Source: JAXLWB01 sp046328715
GTDB lineage: Bacteria; Chloroflexota; Anaerolineae; Caldilineales; Caldilineaceae
Length of the DNA stretch: 55,493 nucleotides
Direction of reading: 5' to 3'
Assembly (NCBI GenBank): GCA_046328715.1
Contig: JAXLWB010000064.1
Span: 1 to 55,493 of the forward strand
Both the position numbers and the translations under genes were made by a program. The first letter of the stretch is position 1. Each line of letters starts with the position of its first letter. Under the pieces are notes generated by a model. The model was given only the letters and a program-made list of their open reading frames with translations. It was not told where the DNA came from and made no database searches. Of this stretch, positions 52,508-55,493 are shown in pieces.

Positions 52508-55493
52508 ACCTGTCGCACACTCTTATCGATGGTGAGGACACTCCGTCACCCTGAGCGGCGACAGCGGCAACAATGGCAGCGCCAATGTCCAACCGATCAA
52601 CATCGCGGCCAGCAGCGTGATCACTCTGCGCAATGTGAACGTAGTCAGCGGCACGGCGATTTACGGTGGCGGCATCTATAACGCAGGAACGCTCCATCTC
52701 AGCAATGCCAATCTCAACGACAACGTGGCGTCGAGCAATGGGGGCGCTATCTATAACATTGGCGACCTGCGCATGATAGAGAATGTCACCCTGCAAGGCA
52801 ACCGCGCCAACCGTGGCGGTGCGCTCTACAACGGCGGTAATCTCAACCTCACTGGCTTGACCTTACAGGAGAACAGCGCCAGCGAAGGCGGGGCACTCTA
52901 CAATACTGGGGCGCTGACCTTGACGGCGCTTGTCCTGCAAAACAACAGTGCAACCAACTCGGGCGGCGCGTTCTATAACGCAGGCTCGACAACCGTGTTG
53001 ACCACTACCTTTGCCAGCAACCGCGCCACCGATGGCACACTCTACAACGCAGGCAACCTAGTTGTCACTGCCAGTACCTTTGCGGCTAACCTCGTGACGC
53101 GTGGTGGCGGCCTTTATAACACCACCGGCTACACTGCAAGCGTCATCAACAGCAGCTTCGCCAATAACAGTGCTGGCGAGGGCGGCGGCATCCACAATCG
53201 TGGCGTGTTGACCGTGACCAACAGCAGCATTGCCAACAATGGTGGCTACGGCAGCAGCCTGCACAACTGGAATGGCACGCTCTATCTGCGCAATTCGCTC
53301 TTGGCTGGCAGTTGTGTCAATCAAGGTACATTGGCCACAAACCGGAACAACCTGATCGAAAGCGGCAACTGTAACCCTGCCTATACTGGGCCAGCCAATC
53401 TCGCTGCTCTGGGTAACTACGGCGGAAACAGCCAAACCTTCGCTCTCTTGGCAGGCAGCCCAGCCATCGATCATGCCGATCCGATCTACTGTCCAACCGT
53501 TGACCAGCGTGGCTTGGCCCGTGTCGGCACCTGTGACATCGGTGCCTTCGAGTCGCAGGGCTTTCAGATGCTTTATGCCGGGGGCAGCGATCAAGCAGTT
53601 GATGCCGGTCTGGCCTTTGTCCAACCCTTGCAGATCAGTGTGACCGCCAATGCTAACAACGAGCCAGTGGGCGGCAGCATCAACCTGGTTGCACCGAGCG
53701 AGGGTGCAGGTCTGAACTTAACCAGCAACCAAGTCACTGTCAATAGCAGCGGTCTCGCCAGCCTCACTGTCACAGCCAATCGGCTGACGGGCAGCTATGT
53801 TGTAACCGCAACTGCCAATGGTGTGACCAGTACCGCACCGATCACCTTTGCCTTGAGCAACCAACCCTGTGTTGGCACGGTAGTGAGCAATGCCAATGAC
53901 AGCGGTGCTGGCTCCTTGCGGAATGCAATCAACCAAGTTTGTCCTGGCGGTACAATCACCTTCACCAATGACTTTACGATTCGCCTTCACAGCACCTTGC
54001 TGATCAGTGATACAGCGAGCAATCCAGTGACGATTGACGGCGCTGGCCACAAGATCATCATTAGCGGCGACTCGAACGGCGACGGCACGCCCGATCTACA
54101 ACCACTCGTGATCGGTGCCAGTAAGAGCGTCACCTTGACTCACCTACAGGTGTTAAGTGGCACGGCGACCAGCGGCAGTGCGATTTATAATGGCGGTACC
54201 TTGGTGTTGGATACGGTGACACTTGCCCACCATGTTGCTTCATCCAACGACAGCAACAATAACGGCACACTCTACAATGTGGGTACGCTGACGGTACGCA
54301 ACAGCACCTTTGCGCACAACGAAAGCTATCGTGGCGGCGGCATCTACAATCGCTCGGGTACAGCCGTGGTCAGCAACAGCACCTTTGCTGAGAATGTTGC
54401 ACCTGAAGGCGGCGGCATCTTCAACCACAGCGTGCTGACTGTGACCAACAGCACCTTTGCCGACAACACTACCGACTTCGGTGAAGGCATCTATAACAGC
54501 GGCTCGCTCTACTTGATCAACTCGCTGCTCAAGGGCAAGTCGTCGGTTGCTCCAAATTGTAGCGGCAACGCGGCCATCCTGCGCCTCAACAATCTGAGCG
54601 ATGATTCCTCCTGTGGCTCGGCAAGTCGCTCCAACCGGGTGCGTCTGTTGTCGCTGGCCGACCAGGGCGGAACGGCGACCGGTAGCGAAAGCAATGTCGA
54701 GACAGCAGCACTTTCGACTGGCAGCAGTGCCATCGACGCTGGCAACGCTGCCTACTGTTCCGACCTTGACCAACGCGGCAAGCCACGACTGGGCAACTGT
54801 GACGTGGGTGCAGTCGAATGGCAGGGCTATCAACTGGCGAGCAACAATGGCGATGAGCAACATGCAGGCATCCTCAACGACTTTGCTCAGCCATTGCAAG
54901 TGACATTGAACGCCCTCGAAAGCGGCGACAGCGTACCCAGTGGCAGTGTGATCACCTTCAGTGCCCCGATCAGTGGAGCCAGCCTGAGCAACAGCAGTCT
55001 GACCGCCGCAACCGATGGCAGCCAGCGTGCTAACCTCAGCGTAACTGCCAACGATGTCATCGGTACCTATCTGGTCACAGCGACGTCTCGCTATGTCACC
55101 ACACCGGTCACATTTACCTTGCGCAACGAGTGTGGATTGGCGACTGTCCACAATGACCACGACAGCGGCTCCGGCTCCTTGCGCCAAGCGATTATCGATA
55201 CCTGCGACAGCGGTGTCATCAGCTTCGACGGTGATTACTCCATTTATCTGAAGAGTACCTTGTCCATCAGCAAGACGATCACCGTCGATGGCGCAGGACA
55301 CACGGTTGTGCTCAGCGGCGATACGGGCAACGATGGCTCGCCAGATCTGCGTGTGTTGGCGATTGATGCCGGTGGCGCAGTGACACTCAGCCACTTGTCC
55401 ATCGTCAGTGGCACGGTCAGCGGCGAGGATGGGGCAGGGATCATGAATGAAGGAGAGTTGACCTTGCTGGCGAGTACGCTGGCTGGTCATGCG
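50765..55493 (+). repeat. Tandem beta-helix plus Ig-like modules of the giant gene
   Basis: Modules begin with the same signature, a Cys, then VxNxNDSGxGSLRQAI, at about 50767, 52374, 53866 and 55130. Each runs through STLSISKxxTIDGxGHxxxLSGDS, GGGIYNxGxLTVxNSTFANN turns, LGNYGGxxxTxALLxGSxAID and DQRGLxRxGxCDVGAFESQG, and ends in an Ig-like domain. The last two full steps are about 1.49 and 1.26 kb. Confidence 0.8.
52542..55493 (+). CDS. Giant surface protein, continuation after two frameshifts (partial, runs off the window)
   Basis: From 52542 the frame is open without a stop to the last base, about 984 codons. It continues the domain pattern of the gene that starts at 39983: the rest of beta-helix module 2, its Ig-like domain, complete module 3 with its Ig-like domain, and the start of module 4. 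It has no start codon or ribosome site of its own and begins mid-module (SVTLSGDSGNNGS), so it is not an independent gene. Between 52471 and 52540 the third frame supplies the missing piece (NDDNIYLDSTLNLSHTLIDGED). The two shifts could be sequencing errors or genuine recent mutations. The true C-terminus lies outside the window. Confidence 0.85.

Noticed and set aside
52460..52545. Programmed ribosomal frameshifting in the giant gene
   Set aside because: Neither shift site shows an X-XXY-YYZ slippery heptamer, and two shifts within 70 bases would be needed.
54240..55490. 416-codon minus-strand frame at the window end
   Set aside because: It mirrors the beta-helix modules of the giant gene in reverse and has no family similarity; the plus frame is open and domain-rich.

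Overview
The window looks like a chromosomal stretch from a Chloroflexota bacterium, most likely the Anaerolineae/Caldilineae side of the phylum. This rests on very large secreted proteins built from subtilase, LamG, DUF11 and beta-helix modules, on a recurring C-terminal motif Y-L-P-[ILV]-V-x-R, and on general gene style. It is an inference; no marker gene fixes the taxon.

Layout. Bases 1-935 hold a small membrane protein and a decayed xisI gene. Bases 936-5663 encode a secreted protease carrying both a subtilisin domain and a trypsin domain. Bases 5731-9647 hold housekeeping genes: an M20 peptidase, a DEAD-box helicase with a possibly leaderless promoter, and a C92 papain-like hydrolase. 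Bases 9708-15700 are a minus-strand run with an MttB-type methyltransferase, HIT, GNAT, GcvT-like, SolA-like and GDSL genes. This suggests stepwise removal of methyl groups from betaine- or sarcosine-like compounds. A 5-aminolevulinate synthase (hemA) lies just upstream of it. Bases 17471-23501 hold an unrecognised gene, sufE, a TerC-family transporter gene, a proton-pumping pyrophosphatase and a second TerC/Alx-type gene preceded by a yybP-ykoY manganese riboswitch whose terminator is visible. An S9 peptidase and tRNA-Asp(GTC) follow.

Bases 26504-55493 form a cell-surface region. It holds a beta-helix protein with four repeats of exactly 543 nt, a LamG-CLCA metalloprotease-VWA protein, a membrane hybrid sensor kinase fused to a response regulator with a LuxR-type HTH, and a giant modular protein. 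The giant gene starts at 39983 and runs off the window. Two apparent single-base deletions near 52470 and 52540 break its frame, but the frame after them stays open to the last base. Three secreted proteins and one frameshifted gene remnant share the Y-L-P-x-V C-terminal motif. The CLCA-type protein and the giant protein share one LamG subtype.

Intergenic DNA is rich in small repeats: two copies of a 124-129 bp MITE-like element, two copies of an element ended by ATCCGTGTAC-type inverted repeats, other hairpin elements, and heptanucleotide tandem repeats. The heptamers also occur in frame inside two coding sequences, the 3' end of the solA-like gene and the start of the giant gene.
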